This document shows, one piece after another, positions 8,521 through 17,718 of a stretch of 64,000 bases of DNA. Numbering within the stretch: the first letter of the stretch is position 1; every line of letters begins with the position of its first letter. This DNA is from CAYJGJ01 sp964367585. Its GTDB lineage: Bacteria > Bacillota > Clostridia > Peptostreptococcales > Anaerovoracaceae. Both the position numbers and the translations under genes were made by a program. The notes below the pieces were generated by a model that had not been told where the DNA came from, searched no databases, and worked only from the letters and a program-made list of their open reading frames with translations. The stretch lies in the NCBI GenBank assembly GCA_964367585.1, contig CAYIYH010000001.1:310001-374000 (forward strand). The letters run 5' to 3'.

Positions 8521-9579
8521 CTATTTTAGGAAAACAACTGGTTTTATCAAGTCTGCTGGCTTGTCCTTCATAAGCATGATGGCCTCTTCAACTTTATCAA
8601 TCCCATCAAATCTGTGAGTTACAAGTTTAGATGGATCCAAACGGCCTGACTTTACCATAGCTAGTAGTCTTTCCATTTGTCTACGACCTCCTGGCATTAG
8701 ACCTCCAACTATTCTTTTGTGTCCCATTCCAACTCCCCATTCGGCTCTTGGAATTCTGATGTATTCACCTTCTCCTAAGTAATTAACATTACCGATAACT
8801 CCACCCGGTTTAAGCACATCAACCGCTGTAATGAATGTGTCATTATCTCCACCTGCGACAATTACTCTGTCAACGCCTTTTCCATCTGTAAGTTTCATTA
8901 CTTGTTCTTCGATCGAACCATTTTTATAGTTGATAATTTCTGTAGCACCATAAGCTTTAGCAACTTCAATACAGTTTGGTCTAGAACCTACTGCATAAAT
9001 TTCAGATGCACCCCTTAACGCTGCACCCGCAACCGCCATTAGTCCTACAGGTCCAATTCCAATAACGAGTACTTTATCACCAAACTCTACTTCTGCTAGC
9101 TCTACACCATGGAATCCTGTTGGCATCATGTCACAAAGCATTACTGCTGTTTCGTCGTTTATATCATCAGGAATAAGAGCTAGGTTACCATCCGCATCAT
9201 TTACGTGACAATACTCTGCAAAAACTCCATCTTTGAAGTTAGAGAATTTCCAACCAGAGAGCATTCCGCCTGAGTGCATTGCGTATCCACCTTGCGCTTC
9301 TACAGAATTCCAGTCTGGAGTAATTGCAGCAGAGATTACTCTGTCACCTTTTTTGAAATCTTTAACTTCCGATCCTACTTCTTCAACAATCCCTACCATT
9401 TCATGTCCTAGAATCATATCGGTTCTTTCGCCAAGAGCGCCAGCCCATACAGTATGAACATCAGAAGTACACGGAGAAACCGCAGTTGGTCTAACGATTG
9501 CATCATTAGGACCTGCAACAGGTTTATCCTTTTCTATCCAACCTGTTTCACCAATTCTTTTCATTGCGAAACCCTTCAT
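8521..9579 (-). CDS. NADP-dependent secondary alcohol dehydrogenase (zinc type)
   Basis: Medium-chain zinc alcohol dehydrogenase closely resembling the NADP-dependent isopropanol dehydrogenases of Clostridium beijerinckii and Thermoanaerobacter brockii, which interconvert 2-propanol and acetone. 352 residues, the same length as those enzymes. The catalytic zinc ligands fall at the same positions: C37, H59 and D150; the NADP-selecting G198-S199-R200 is also conserved, and no structural-zinc cysteine cluster is present, as in that subfamily. It has its own promoter and terminator, so it is a single-gene unit. Substrate in this organism is inferred only; acetone/isopropanol or another secondary alcohol is likely. 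Confidence 0.92.
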   Translation of the reverse strand: MKGFAMKRIGETGWIEKDKPVAGPNDAIVRPTAVSPCTSDVHTVWAGALGERTDMILGHEMVGIVEEVGSEVKDFKKGDRVISAAITPDWNSVEAQGGYAMHSGGMLSGWKFSNFKDGVFAEYCHVNDADGNLALIPDDINDETAVMLCDMMPTGFHGVELAEVEFGDKVLVIGIGPVGLMAVAGAALRGASEIYAVGSRPNCIEVAKAYGATEIINYKNGSIEEQVMKLTDGKGVDRVIVAGGDNDTFITAVDVLKPGGVIGNVNYLGEGEYIRIPRAEWGVGMGHKRIVGGLMPGGRRQMERLLAMVKSGRLDPSKLVTHRFDGIDKVEEAIMLMKDKPADLIKPVVFLK

Positions 9580-9626
9580 AAATACCTCCTCAATTATTAT
9601 TTAACATTATACGTATTATCAAAAAC

Positions 9627-9655
9627 ATTATATATTATTAAATTTTTCTTTGCAA
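9627..9655 (-). promoter_or_regulatory. sigma-A-type promoter of the alcohol dehydrogenase gene
   Basis: Minus-strand TTGCAA (9650-9655), 17-base spacer, TATAAT (9627-9632), 48 bases upstream of the start codon with AGGAGG between. Confidence 0.7.
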
Positions 9656-9741
9656 CACTATTTTGTTATTTTTTTAACATTTTTTTTAATCTTAAATTTA
9701 CTAGCTTTTTCAACTTCGCATCAACGATGGTAGTAGTATTA

Positions 9742-10386
9742 TTATTTTATCACATACTTTAGTGCGTTACATATTAATACATTGAGAATGCAAGCTATTA
9801 TTGCCTCGGGGATTCCGTTAATTCCTATTACGCTTAAAATAAATAATATCAAAGTATCGGTTGCATTATTTGTCGCTTGGGCATACTGATTCCCAAAAAA
9901 AACGTATATTAAACTCATTACTCCTATTGTATTCACTATCGAGCCTGTAAATCCTGCGATTGCGTATGCAATATTCTCACCCTTTTTATTTTTAAGCTGA
10001 CGATTTTGACTCTTTTTACCTGCGACTACCTTATATGCATATCCCGCGGTAAGTCCAATTAATACCCTAGGAATTATTGCCACGATAAGGCTAGAGAAGT
10101 CTCCAGAAAAATCATCATTTAAGCTATAAAATGGTGTAAAAACGAAAGAAGTTACGATAGGCTGAAATGTTGCGATCAGCACGCTAGTTACGCCGAAGAA
10201 AAAACCGAGAATTCCACCAATTTTTGGCCCTAACAAACACGCCCCTACAATAACTGGGATATGCATTGTTGTCGCGCGCATGAACCCTAGTGGAATGTAT
10301 CCAAGTGGTGTAGTTGCCATGATTCCCATTAGCGCTACCAATAATGATACTTGAGCAATAACTTTTACACTAATTTTTTTATTCAT
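9742..10386 (-). CDS. ECF transporter S component (PanT-like)
   Basis: Substrate-binding membrane subunit of an energy-coupling-factor vitamin transporter. 214 residues from the ATG behind AGGAGG at 10386; an upstream in-frame extension to 10500 lacks a binding site and is rejected. About six hydrophobic segments, with TTPLGYIPLGFMRATTMHIP near residues 24-43 and LLGPKIGGILGF near 51-62, which recall pantothenate-type S components. The A and T subunits are not nearby, as expected for group II ECF systems that share a central module. It is transcribed away from kdd; since the lysine pathway uses pyridoxal phosphate, cobalamin and CoA, a cofactor-precursor substrate would fit, but which one is not shown by sequence. 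Confidence 0.8.
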   Translation of the reverse strand: MNKKISVKVIAQVSLLVALMGIMATTPLGYIPLGFMRATTMHIPVIVGACLLGPKIGGILGFFFGVTSVLIATFQPIVTSFVFTPFYSLNDDFSGDFSSLIVAIIPRVLIGLTAGYAYKVVAGKKSQNRQLKNKKGENIAYAIAGFTGSIVNTIGVMSLIYVFFGNQYAQATNNATDTLILFILSVIGINGIPEAIIACILNVLICNALKYVIK

Positions 10387-10698
10387 TTTTACCTCCTGCT
10401 GCCTTCCACTACTTGTGGTAAAGTGCAATTTTATTATTATACATAATATTAAATTACTTGTAAAGCAGATAAAAACAATAATATTTCTCTGTTGCAACAC
10501 TTCTATTTAGCTAGTTTAAGACACTCCTACCACAAGGGCGAACCGATAATGGTTCACTTATTTTTCTTACCTGCTTACGCTATTTATATCGCTGAAGCAT
10601 ATAGACACTTTCTTAATATCAAATTATAATTAGAGTAGTGATATTCACAAAATATATAATCAATTTTAGAAGTATATTATTTTTAGGAGGTAAGCAAT
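10387..10698. other. divergent intergenic region between the ECF gene and kdd
   Basis: About 310 bases with no gene. Seen: a small hairpin GAACC-gataat-GGTTC (10540-10555) and a possible minus-strand promoter starting TTGCAA at 10492-10497 with a weak TTTTAT -10. Toward kdd there is a TATAAT at 10655-10660 without a convincing -35 box, then AGGAGG. No recognised riboswitch core was found. Confidence 0.4.
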
Positions 10699-11730
10699 AT
10701 GAAAAAAGGATGTCCATATGGAACACACAGAGTAATTTCACCAAAGGGAGTATTACCACAACCCGCAGACGTAATCGATAATGACATGGAAATTTATGAC
10801 AACGAAGTTAGAATCGATGTAAAAACTTTGAATATCGACTCTGCATCATTTACCGAAATCGAAAAAAGAGCAGGTGGCGATCTTGAAAAAATCAAAGAAA
10901 CTATGCTCGGAATTGTTGCAAAAGCAGGTAAACATAAAAACCCATGGACTGGTTCTGGTGGCATGTTGATTGGAACAATTGATGCGGTGGGCGATAACTA
11001 TGTCGGCGACTTAAAAGTAGGCGACAAAATAGCTACATTAGTTTCTCTATCATTAACTCCACTTGTAATCGACGAAATCTTAGAAATCAGACCTGATATT
11101 GACCAAGTAGATATCAAAGGTAAAGCAATATTATTCCAAAGCGGAATATATGCAAAACTCCCTGAAGATATGGCTGAAGGATTAGCTCTAAGTGCATTAG
11201 ATATCGCAGGTGCACCAGCTCAAGCTGCAAAACTAGTTGCACCTGGGGACACTGTAGTAGTAATAGGTGGTGGCGGAAAATCTGGATTAATGTGTCTATA
11301 TGAAGCAAAAAAACGTGCGGGAATTACGGGTAAAGTAATTTGCATTGCGGGTTCTCCAAATTCAATGAAGAGAGCTCAAGATTTGGACTTAGCTGACTAT
11401 TACTTTGCTGCAGATGCAACCGATGCGGTCGGAATTTATAACAAAATAAATGAAATAACTAATGGTGAGCTCGCAGATTTAGTAATTAACTGCGTAAACA
11501 TCGAAAACACGGAAATGGCTTCGATTCTTTCTTGTAAAGATGGCGGAACGGTTTATTTCTTCTCAATGGCTACAAGCTTCACAAAAGCTGCACTAGGAGC
11601 GGAAGGCGTAGGAAAAGACGTAAATATGATAATAGGAAATGGATACACAAAAGATCATGCAGACATTACCCTGCAAGTATTGAGAGAGCATGAAGGCCTA
11701 AGAAAATTATTCGCCGAAATGTATTCGTAA
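10699..11730 (+). CDS. kdd: L-erythro-3,5-diaminohexanoate dehydrogenase
   Basis: Oxidatively deaminates (3S,5S)-3,5-diaminohexanoate to 3-keto-5-aminohexanoate with NAD(P), the third step of clostridial lysine fermentation. 343 residues, normal length. The N-terminus KKGCPYGTHRVISPKG is characteristic of Kdd; the nucleotide-binding Rossmann motif VVVIGGGGKSGLM lies at about 184-196. Start behind AGGAGG. It is the first lysine gene of the island but is followed by a hairpin and a 235-base gap, so it may be a separate transcript from kamA. In other genomes kdd usually sits beside kce; that partner is absent here. Confidence 0.93.
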   Translation: MKKGCPYGTHRVISPKGVLPQPADVIDNDMEIYDNEVRIDVKTLNIDSASFTEIEKRAGGDLEKIKETMLGIVAKAGKHKNPWTGSGGMLIGTIDAVGDNYVGDLKVGDKIATLVSLSLTPLVIDEILEIRPDIDQVDIKGKAILFQSGIYAKLPEDMAEGLALSALDIAGAPAQAAKLVAPGDTVVVIGGGGKSGLMCLYEAKKRAGITGKVICIAGSPNSMKRAQDLDLADYYFAADATDAVGIYNKINEITNGELADLVINCVNIENTEMASILSCKDGGTVYFFSMATSFTKAALGAEGVGKDVNMIIGNGYTKDHADITLQVLREHEGLRKLFAEMYS

Positions 11731-11744
11731 GTTACCTCCTTATT

Positions 11745-11776
11745 TATACACGCGCATCCTCTAATGCGCGTGTATA
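11745..11776 (+). terminator. strong hairpin after kdd
   Basis: Perfect 13-base-pair stem TATACACGCGCAT (11745-11757) with ATGCGCGTGTATA (11764-11776), 6-base loop, 15 bases after the kdd stop. No clear U-run follows, so it may stabilise the 3' end rather than terminate by itself. Confidence 0.6.
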
Positions 11777-11965
11777 TCCATAATAAGGCATCCCGCACAA
11801 TCGCGTATTTAAGTATAATAAATTGCCGTATTATATCAAGTATCTTCAAAGAGTTACATAACATGAACAATATTTGCCAATACAATTGAAATGATCAATA
11901 AACATTGAATATTTTATATTATACTGACGATAAAAAACAAATACTCTTTCACAAGGAGAAATATA

Positions 11966-13222
11966 ATGAAAAGAAATTGGAAAGACATCCCTTTATTTAA
12001 AGGGGTAACAGACGAAGAATGGAATGACTGGAAATGGCAAGTCAAAAATAGACTTACAACCGTCGAAGACATTGAAAAAGTAATAAATTTAACAGAGCAA
12101 GAAAAAGAAGACATTGCAAAAGTAATAGATGGATTCAGAATAGGAATAACTCCATATTATGCTTCTATCATGGATCAAGACGATCCTAGAGATCCTGTTA
12201 GAATGCAAGCCGTGCCAACCTTAGCCGAAATGCATCGCTCAGAATCAGACGATGCAGATCCGCTCCACGAAGACTCAGACTCTCCAGCACCAGGACTCAC
12301 ACATAGATATCCTGATAGAGTCTTGTTTTTAATAACAGACCAATGCTCCATGTATTGTAGACACTGTACGAGAAGAAGAGTAGCAGGAGAAACTGATGGA
12401 GCTCGTTCTCAAAAAGATATAGACGCTTGTATCGAATACATACGTAAAACTCCTGTGATCCGTGATGTATTGCTTTCGGGCGGCGACGCACTTTTAGTTT
12501 CTGATGATTTGCTAGAAAGCATAATAAAAAGACTACGAGAAATCCCTCATGTTGAAATAATTAGAATTGGATCTAGAGTTCCGGTGGTAATGCCGCAAAG
12601 AATAACTGATAATCTATGTAATATGCTCAAGAAATATCATCCAGTTTGGTTAAATACACATTTCAATCATTCAAATGAAATTACTCCTGAAGCAACAGAA
12701 GCATGCAGAAAGCTTGCGGATGCAGGTATTCCATTAGGAAACCAATCTGTACTACTTAGAGGAGTAAATGATTGCAAACACATTATGAGAGAGCTAGTAC
12801 ATAACCTAGTAAAAATGCGTGTTAGACCTTACTATATCTACATTTGTGACCTTTCAATAGGTATCGAACATTTCAGAACGCCTGTATCTAAAGGTATAGA
12901 AATAATCGAAGGGCTTCGTGGACACACTTCGGGGTACGCTGTTCCAACATTCGTAGTAGATGCACCTGGTGGTGGCGGTAAAACTCCTGTAATGCCACAA
13001 TATGTAATATCGCAAACACCTCGTAAAGTTATTCTTAGAAACTACGAAGGGGTAATTACGACATATACAGAACCTCACTTGCCGGAATTAGAATGCACAT
13101 GTGATTACTGTACCGGTAAAAAAACTTATAAGCAACAAGGGGTCTCTGCACTAGGCGAAGGCCTGCAAATTGCATCTATGGAACCTTCTAACTTAGCTAG
13201 ACACGAAAGAAACTCACACTAA
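11966..13222 (+). CDS. kamA: lysine 2,3-aminomutase
   Basis: Radical-SAM, PLP-dependent enzyme converting L-lysine to L-beta-lysine. 418 residues. The [4Fe-4S] cluster motif C-x-x-x-C-x-x-C is at C127, C131 and C134 in DQCSMYCRHCTRR, and the PLP lysine is K339 in APGGGGKTP; these correspond to the positions in the Clostridium subterminale enzyme shifted by two. The C-terminal cysteines (CTCDYC near 386-391) match the extra zinc-binding tail of the family. Start behind AAGGAG. First gene of the kamA-E run. A family relative, the beta-lysine osmolyte enzyme AblA, is close in sequence, but the neighbours here fix a catabolic role. Confidence 0.97.
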   Translation: MKRNWKDIPLFKGVTDEEWNDWKWQVKNRLTTVEDIEKVINLTEQEKEDIAKVIDGFRIGITPYYASIMDQDDPRDPVRMQAVPTLAEMHRSESDDADPLHEDSDSPAPGLTHRYPDRVLFLITDQCSMYCRHCTRRRVAGETDGARSQKDIDACIEYIRKTPVIRDVLLSGGDALLVSDDLLESIIKRLREIPHVEIIRIGSRVPVVMPQRITDNLCNMLKKYHPVWLNTHFNHSNEITPEATEACRKLADAGIPLGNQSVLLRGVNDCKHIMRELVHNLVKMRVRPYYIYICDLSIGIEHFRTPVSKGIEIIEGLRGHTSGYAVPTFVVDAPGGGGKTPVMPQYVISQTPRKVILRNYEGVITTYTEPHLPELECTCDYCTGKKTYKQQGVSALGEGLQIASMEPSNLARHERNSH

Positions 13223-13270
13223 TTAACTACTATAAAACTGCTAAGTGTAAAAAAAAATAATGAATCATTA

Positions 13271-13310
13271 TATATGCAGCTTAAAGGATACTTTCGCTAA
13301 GCTGCATATA
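13271..13310. terminator. hairpin between kamA and kamB
   Basis: Perfect 13-base-pair stem TATATGCAGCTTA (13271-13283) with TAAGCTGCATATA (13298-13310). On the plus strand it is followed by only a weak U-rich stretch, so partial readthrough into kamB is plausible; it may set the kamA to kamBCDE expression ratio. Confidence 0.6.
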
Positions 13311-13427
13311 TTAGATTAAAATTACGACATATATCAAAAAGTAGAACATCCCACGAAACGGTGATAAGAATTCGATGGTATGCAGTCGATGATGCGTCAC
13401 AAATGATACGTAGTAAATGGTACGATT

Positions 13428-14441
13428 ATGAATTTGATTTTAGATATATCTCAAAAATACAAGATACTTTCGATCGTCGGAATGGCAAAAAATGCAGGAA
13501 AAACAACCGCTTTAAACTACTTGATAGAAGAGGCCGCAGACGAACAAATTACCCTGGGAATTACTTCTACAGGAAGAGATGGAGAGACTCAAGATTTAGT
13601 AACTGGCACGGAAAAGCCGAAAGTCTTTTTGTATGAAGATACCCTTGTGACAATCCCCACTTCGCTCTATAACTTTGCAGAAGCGGGGCTAGAGATAATA
13701 AAAAAGTCAAAATATAGGACTTCTCTAGGCGAACTACTAATATGCAAAGTAATCAATAGTGGCTATGTGCAAATTGCGGGTCCTACCACTACGAGCGAAT
13801 CAAAAGAACTGTGTGAGGAATTACTTTCTATGGGTGCTTCGCTTATCCTAATAGATGGAGCTATAGACAGGCGCTCAATTGCATCACCCGAGATATCAGA
13901 GGCCGTAATTCTTTCTACAGGAGCAGTTGTTTCTCGCAGCCAAAAAAAAGTTGTAGATGAAACTGTACATGTAGTTTCACTGTACACACTTCCCGAATTA
14001 CATGACAATAAAATCATAAAAATTATATCTGATAATACAGATGATAAAATCCTAGTAATTAGTGATAATGAAGTCAAAATCTTAAACCTCTTGACAGGAC
14101 TTGGTTCTTCTAGATATATAGATGAAGCAATAAATGACGAAACAAAATATGTGTATATACCAGGGGCCTTTACAAGCAGTGTCATCTCGGATATTCATTA
14201 CTCGAAATTGAAAAGAATTACTTTTATATTAAAAAATCCATCGAAGATATTTATCGATTCTCTCACTTTTAACCAACTTCAAAAAAAGGGCTTGTCGATT
14301 AGAGTTATAAATAATATAGAAATAGCCGCAATTACAGTTAATCCAATATCACCTAGTGGCTATTCATTTGATAGGGAAATTCTACTAAATTCACTTGAAA
14401 ATACACTGCCACACATCCCTATTGTGGACGTGAGGATGTAA
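13428..14441 (+). CDS. kamB: KamB, lysine-fermentation cluster protein with P-loop (function unknown)
   Basis: A 337-residue protein in the position of kamB, an uncharacterised gene that accompanies kamC and kamDE in lysine-fermenting bacteria. Seen: a Walker A motif GMAKNAGKTT at about 18-27 directly after a beta strand (YKILSIVG), and an LILIDGAIDRRS segment near 139-150 that could be the Walker B strand and its downstream loop. No membrane segment. The ribosome binding site is weak (GGTACG). Its constant link to the B12-dependent aminomutase suggests a maintenance, cofactor-handling or reactivation role; this is inference. A different reading frame covering 13361-13636 is a shadow. Confidence 0.8.
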   Translation: MNLILDISQKYKILSIVGMAKNAGKTTALNYLIEEAADEQITLGITSTGRDGETQDLVTGTEKPKVFLYEDTLVTIPTSLYNFAEAGLEIIKKSKYRTSLGELLICKVINSGYVQIAGPTTTSESKELCEELLSMGASLILIDGAIDRRSIASPEISEAVILSTGAVVSRSQKKVVDETVHVVSLYTLPELHDNKIIKIISDNTDDKILVISDNEVKILNLLTGLGSSRYIDEAINDETKYVYIPGAFTSSVISDIHYSKLKRITFILKNPSKIFIDSLTFNQLQKKGLSIRVINNIEIAAITVNPISPSGYSFDREILLNSLENTLPHIPIVDVRM

Positions 14442-14472
14442 CTATTACTTCCAAATTTTACAAGGAGCAAAA

Positions 14473-16110
14473 ATGAAAAAGAGCAAACGGCTAGCAAATT
14501 CAAAAACGAAAAATGAAACCGGATTTGACTATGTTTTGTCGTGTTTAGATATCTTTTCTCCATTTGGGAATCAAACGTTAAAAGAAATAAGACCTTTCTT
14601 CCCTGGAGAAGAGGTGTTCTTACAAAATGAGTTGAACAAATTAGAAAGCATAGTCTCTCTCGTGTCAAGTAACAAAAGAATAATAGAAACTCTCTGCGAG
14701 TCATTCATGGAGACGAATGATATCAAAAAAACGATAGAACGTAGCAGAGATTATAATCTTTCGGTAGTCGAAATATATGAAGTAAAATCTCTACTCTTGA
14801 TAATGAGAAAAATATTCAATATAATAGATACACTTGGAGATACGATTAAACAAAACTTCGCGCTAGAAGATACCGAAGAACTACTAAATGTGCTAGATCC
14901 TGAGGGCAATAGACTAAACACTTTTTACATATATGACAGTTTTTCTGAAGAACTTAAATCTCTGCGTGCAGAAAAGAAAAATAATGAAGTATTGATACGA
15001 CGAGAGCAAAAAAACAAAAGAGATGTGCTGCAAAAAGAATATGGTGTAAATTTAACACCGAAATTTGACATCGTAATATCTAAAACACATTCCGATGTTT
15101 CACTACTTAATACTATCTCTGACTTATATCTTGCTGACGAAGACTATATTTCATTTACATACAAATTGAAACTCCCTGATTCCGTAAGTGGATATGCAAA
15201 TTTGATCGACGAAATAAACCTAAAAATAGAAGATGAAGAAATAGCGGTACGAAAAAAGTTGTCTCTTCAAATTGCAAAGCATATAGATACTTTACTATAC
15301 AATTGCCAAAAAATAGGCAAACTGGATTTTGCTATAGCAAAGGCAAAATATGCCATATTACATAACTGTACAAAACCCGAAATATCAGCCGATCATGTAA
15401 TCTCCTTTATAGATGGAAGACATCTCAAAGTAGAAGACTTGCTCATAAAGAGAAGAAAACAATATTTGCCCGTATCAATCCACTTAGAAAAAGGAGTGAC
15501 ATGCATTACGGGAGCAAACATGGGAGGGAAAACAATCTCACTTAAACTAGTTGGACTAGTAGCGTTACTGGCACAATATGCTTTCTTCGTCCCATGTCAA
15601 TCGGCAACCATTGGTTTGTCAACTTTTACACAAATGCTAATCGGTGATACACAATCTATGGAGCGTGGATTATCAAGTTTTGGCAGTGAAATGGAAGAAT
15701 TAAAAGATATACTGGACAAAAGCACTCCAAAATCTCTTTTATTAATTGATGAGATAAGCAGTGGTACAAACCCTATCGAGGGACTAGCCCTAACAAAAAG
15801 TATCGTCGATTATCTAAAAAAGAGAGATTATATTACACTCATTACTACCCATTACCAAGCCGTAACTAAAACTAGTGAAATTAAAAATATGCAAGTTCGC
15901 GGACTTGCCGATGCAGACTTTAGAAAACTTGACAGTGAAATTAGTCGTGCTAATCGGAAATCACGAATTGATATTATTTCCAAGTACATGGATTACAGTC
16001 TCTACCAAGTCGACGACGAAAATGAAGTCCCCAAAGATGCTATAAACATAGCGAAAATACTAGGAATTAATGATGAAATAATATCGAGTGCAAAAAGTTA
16101 TATGCAATAA
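14473..16110 (+). CDS. kamC: KamC, MutS-related ATPase
   Basis: A 545-residue protein with a C-terminal MutS-type ATPase: Walker A GANMGGKT at about 348-355, a GLSSFGSEMEE signature near 398-408, Walker B LLLIDEISSGTNP near 422-434 and the TTHY switch near 457. The N-terminal part is a helical clamp/lever-like region, but the mismatch-recognition and connector domains of true MutS are missing, as in other KamC and MutS2-like proteins. It follows kamB by 31 bases with AAGGAG and precedes kamD by 52. DNA repair is unlikely; association with the aminomutase complex is inferred from constant gene neighbourhood. Confidence 0.85.
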   Translation: MKKSKRLANSKTKNETGFDYVLSCLDIFSPFGNQTLKEIRPFFPGEEVFLQNELNKLESIVSLVSSNKRIIETLCESFMETNDIKKTIERSRDYNLSVVEIYEVKSLLLIMRKIFNIIDTLGDTIKQNFALEDTEELLNVLDPEGNRLNTFYIYDSFSEELKSLRAEKKNNEVLIRREQKNKRDVLQKEYGVNLTPKFDIVISKTHSDVSLLNTISDLYLADEDYISFTYKLKLPDSVSGYANLIDEINLKIEDEEIAVRKKLSLQIAKHIDTLLYNCQKIGKLDFAIAKAKYAILHNCTKPEISADHVISFIDGRHLKVEDLLIKRRKQYLPVSIHLEKGVTCITGANMGGKTISLKLVGLVALLAQYAFFVPCQSATIGLSTFTQMLIGDTQSMERGLSSFGSEMEELKDILDKSTPKSLLLIDEISSGTNPIEGLALTKSIVDYLKKRDYITLITTHYQAVTKTSEIKNMQVRGLADADFRKLDSEISRANRKSRIDIISKYMDYSLYQVDDENEVPKDAINIAKILGINDEIISSAKSYMQ

Positions 16111-16162
16111 TTTTAAACAAAAAATTTCTTACCCCAATTGATAAAATACGAGGAGAACACGA

Positions 16163-17716
16163 ATGAAAAGCAAATTAAATCTTGACCCTAATGTAGTAAC
16201 TAATGCGCGTCAATCTGCCGCACAAATTGCACACGATATGCAAGGCTTTATTGACAGACACACTACTGTTAGTACAGAAAGAACAATCCTGCGACTATTA
16301 GGAGTCGACGGTGTAGACGATGTCGAAACTCCCCTTCCAAACATTGTAATCGACCAAATCAAATCTGCCGGTGGTCTCTCACGAGGCATAGCATATTGGA
16401 TGGGAAATGCGATGATCCAAACAGGCTTAAAGCCTCAAGAAATTTCAGAAAAAATAGCGCAAGGAGAATTGGAAATTACTAAACTCCCTACAGCATCCGC
16501 AAAGGAAGCAGAAGAAAAAATTCTCCCCATAGTCCATGAGTCACTAAGTAGGATTAAAGAACAATCTAAAAAGCGCGAAAAAATGATCGATGAAATTGGA
16601 GAAGGACGCAAGCCGTATCTTTATGTAATAGTTGCAACAGGCAATATATACGAAGATGTAATACAGGCACAAGCGGCAGCTAGACAAGGCGCAGACATTA
16701 TCGCTGTAATAAGAACTACGGCACAATCACTCCTAGACTACGTGCCTTATGGTGCGACTACCGAGGGATTTGGGGGCACATATGCTACGCAAGAAAACTT
16801 CAAAATAATGCGTAAAGCACTAGATGAAGTGGGAGATGAAGTAGGTAGATATATTAGATTATGTAACTATTCTTCAGGAATGTGTATGCCGGAAATTGCA
16901 GCAATGGGAGCACTAGAAAGACTTGATGTAATGCTAAACGATGCAATTTATGGAATTTTGTTCCGTGACATCAATATGCAAAGAACAATTGTTGACCAAT
17001 ATATGAGTAGAGTTATCATCGGATATTGTGGAATTATTTTCAATTCCGGTGAAGACAACTATTTGACAACTGACGACGCCTTTGACGCTGCACATACAGT
17101 ATTGGCATCTCAGTTTATTAACGAACAATTTGCTGTACTTGCCAATATAGATGAATCACAAATGGGATTAGGCCATGCTTTTGAAATGGATCCCGAAATA
17201 GAAAATGGGTTCTTATATGAATTATCACAAGCGGCGATGGCCAAAGAGATTTTTCCAAATGCTTCTCTTAAATATATGCCCCCTACTAAATTCATGACAG
17301 GAAACATATTCAAAGGACACATACAAGATGCTCTTTTCAACATGATTGCTGTTTGGACGGGACAATCCTTGCAACTCCTTGGAATGATGACAGAGGCAAT
17401 CCATACACCGCATATGCACGATAGATATTTATCTATTGAAAATGCGAAATACATATTTAATAACGCAAGAGATATCGGAGAAGAAATAGAATTCAAATCG
17501 GATGGAATAATACAAAAAAGAGCGCAAAAAGTCCTTAAGGACGCAGATGAACTCCTTGAGCAAGTCAAAAAAGATGGTCTATTCTCCACAATAGAAGCAG
17601 GTAAATTCGGTGGAGTGAAAAGACCTAAAGATGGCGGAAAAGGATTAGAGGGTGTATGCACTAAAGACGAAGACTACTTCAACCCATTTATTCCACTTAT
17701 GTTAGGAGGTAAATAA
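16163..17716 (+). CDS. kamD: beta-lysine/D-lysine 5,6-aminomutase alpha subunit
   Basis: Large subunit of the adenosylcobalamin- and PLP-dependent enzyme that moves the terminal amino group of beta-lysine (or D-lysine) from C6 to C5. 517 residues, the usual family length, with the N-terminus KLNLDP-x-x-V-x-x-AR typical of KamD and a TIM-barrel body that carries the substrate and adenosine sites. The stop is two bases before the kamE ATG, and AGGAGG for kamE lies inside the last codons, so the two subunits are translationally coupled. Confidence 0.96.
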   Translation: MKSKLNLDPNVVTNARQSAAQIAHDMQGFIDRHTTVSTERTILRLLGVDGVDDVETPLPNIVIDQIKSAGGLSRGIAYWMGNAMIQTGLKPQEISEKIAQGELEITKLPTASAKEAEEKILPIVHESLSRIKEQSKKREKMIDEIGEGRKPYLYVIVATGNIYEDVIQAQAAARQGADIIAVIRTTAQSLLDYVPYGATTEGFGGTYATQENFKIMRKALDEVGDEVGRYIRLCNYSSGMCMPEIAAMGALERLDVMLNDAIYGILFRDINMQRTIVDQYMSRVIIGYCGIIFNSGEDNYLTTDDAFDAAHTVLASQFINEQFAVLANIDESQMGLGHAFEMDPEIENGFLYELSQAAMAKEIFPNASLKYMPPTKFMTGNIFKGHIQDALFNMIAVWTGQSLQLLGMMTEAIHTPHMHDRYLSIENAKYIFNNARDIGEEIEFKSDGIIQKRAQKVLKDADELLEQVKKDGLFSTIEAGKFGGVKRPKDGGKGLEGVCTKDEDYFNPFIPLMLGGK

Positions 17717-17718
17717 TA

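Noticed and set aside
10387..10500. Longer N-terminus of the ECF S component
   Set aside because: The inner ATG has AGGAGG at correct spacing and gives the normal family length.
10387..11965. Sigma-54 promoters for the lysine genes
   Set aside because: No GG-N10-GC type -24/-12 element was found before kdd or kamA, nor an adjacent enhancer-binding protein gene.
13361..13636. A 91-residue reading frame at the kamB start
   Set aside because: Basic, repetitive composition in a different frame from kamB, no ribosome binding site; a shadow of the P-loop gene.
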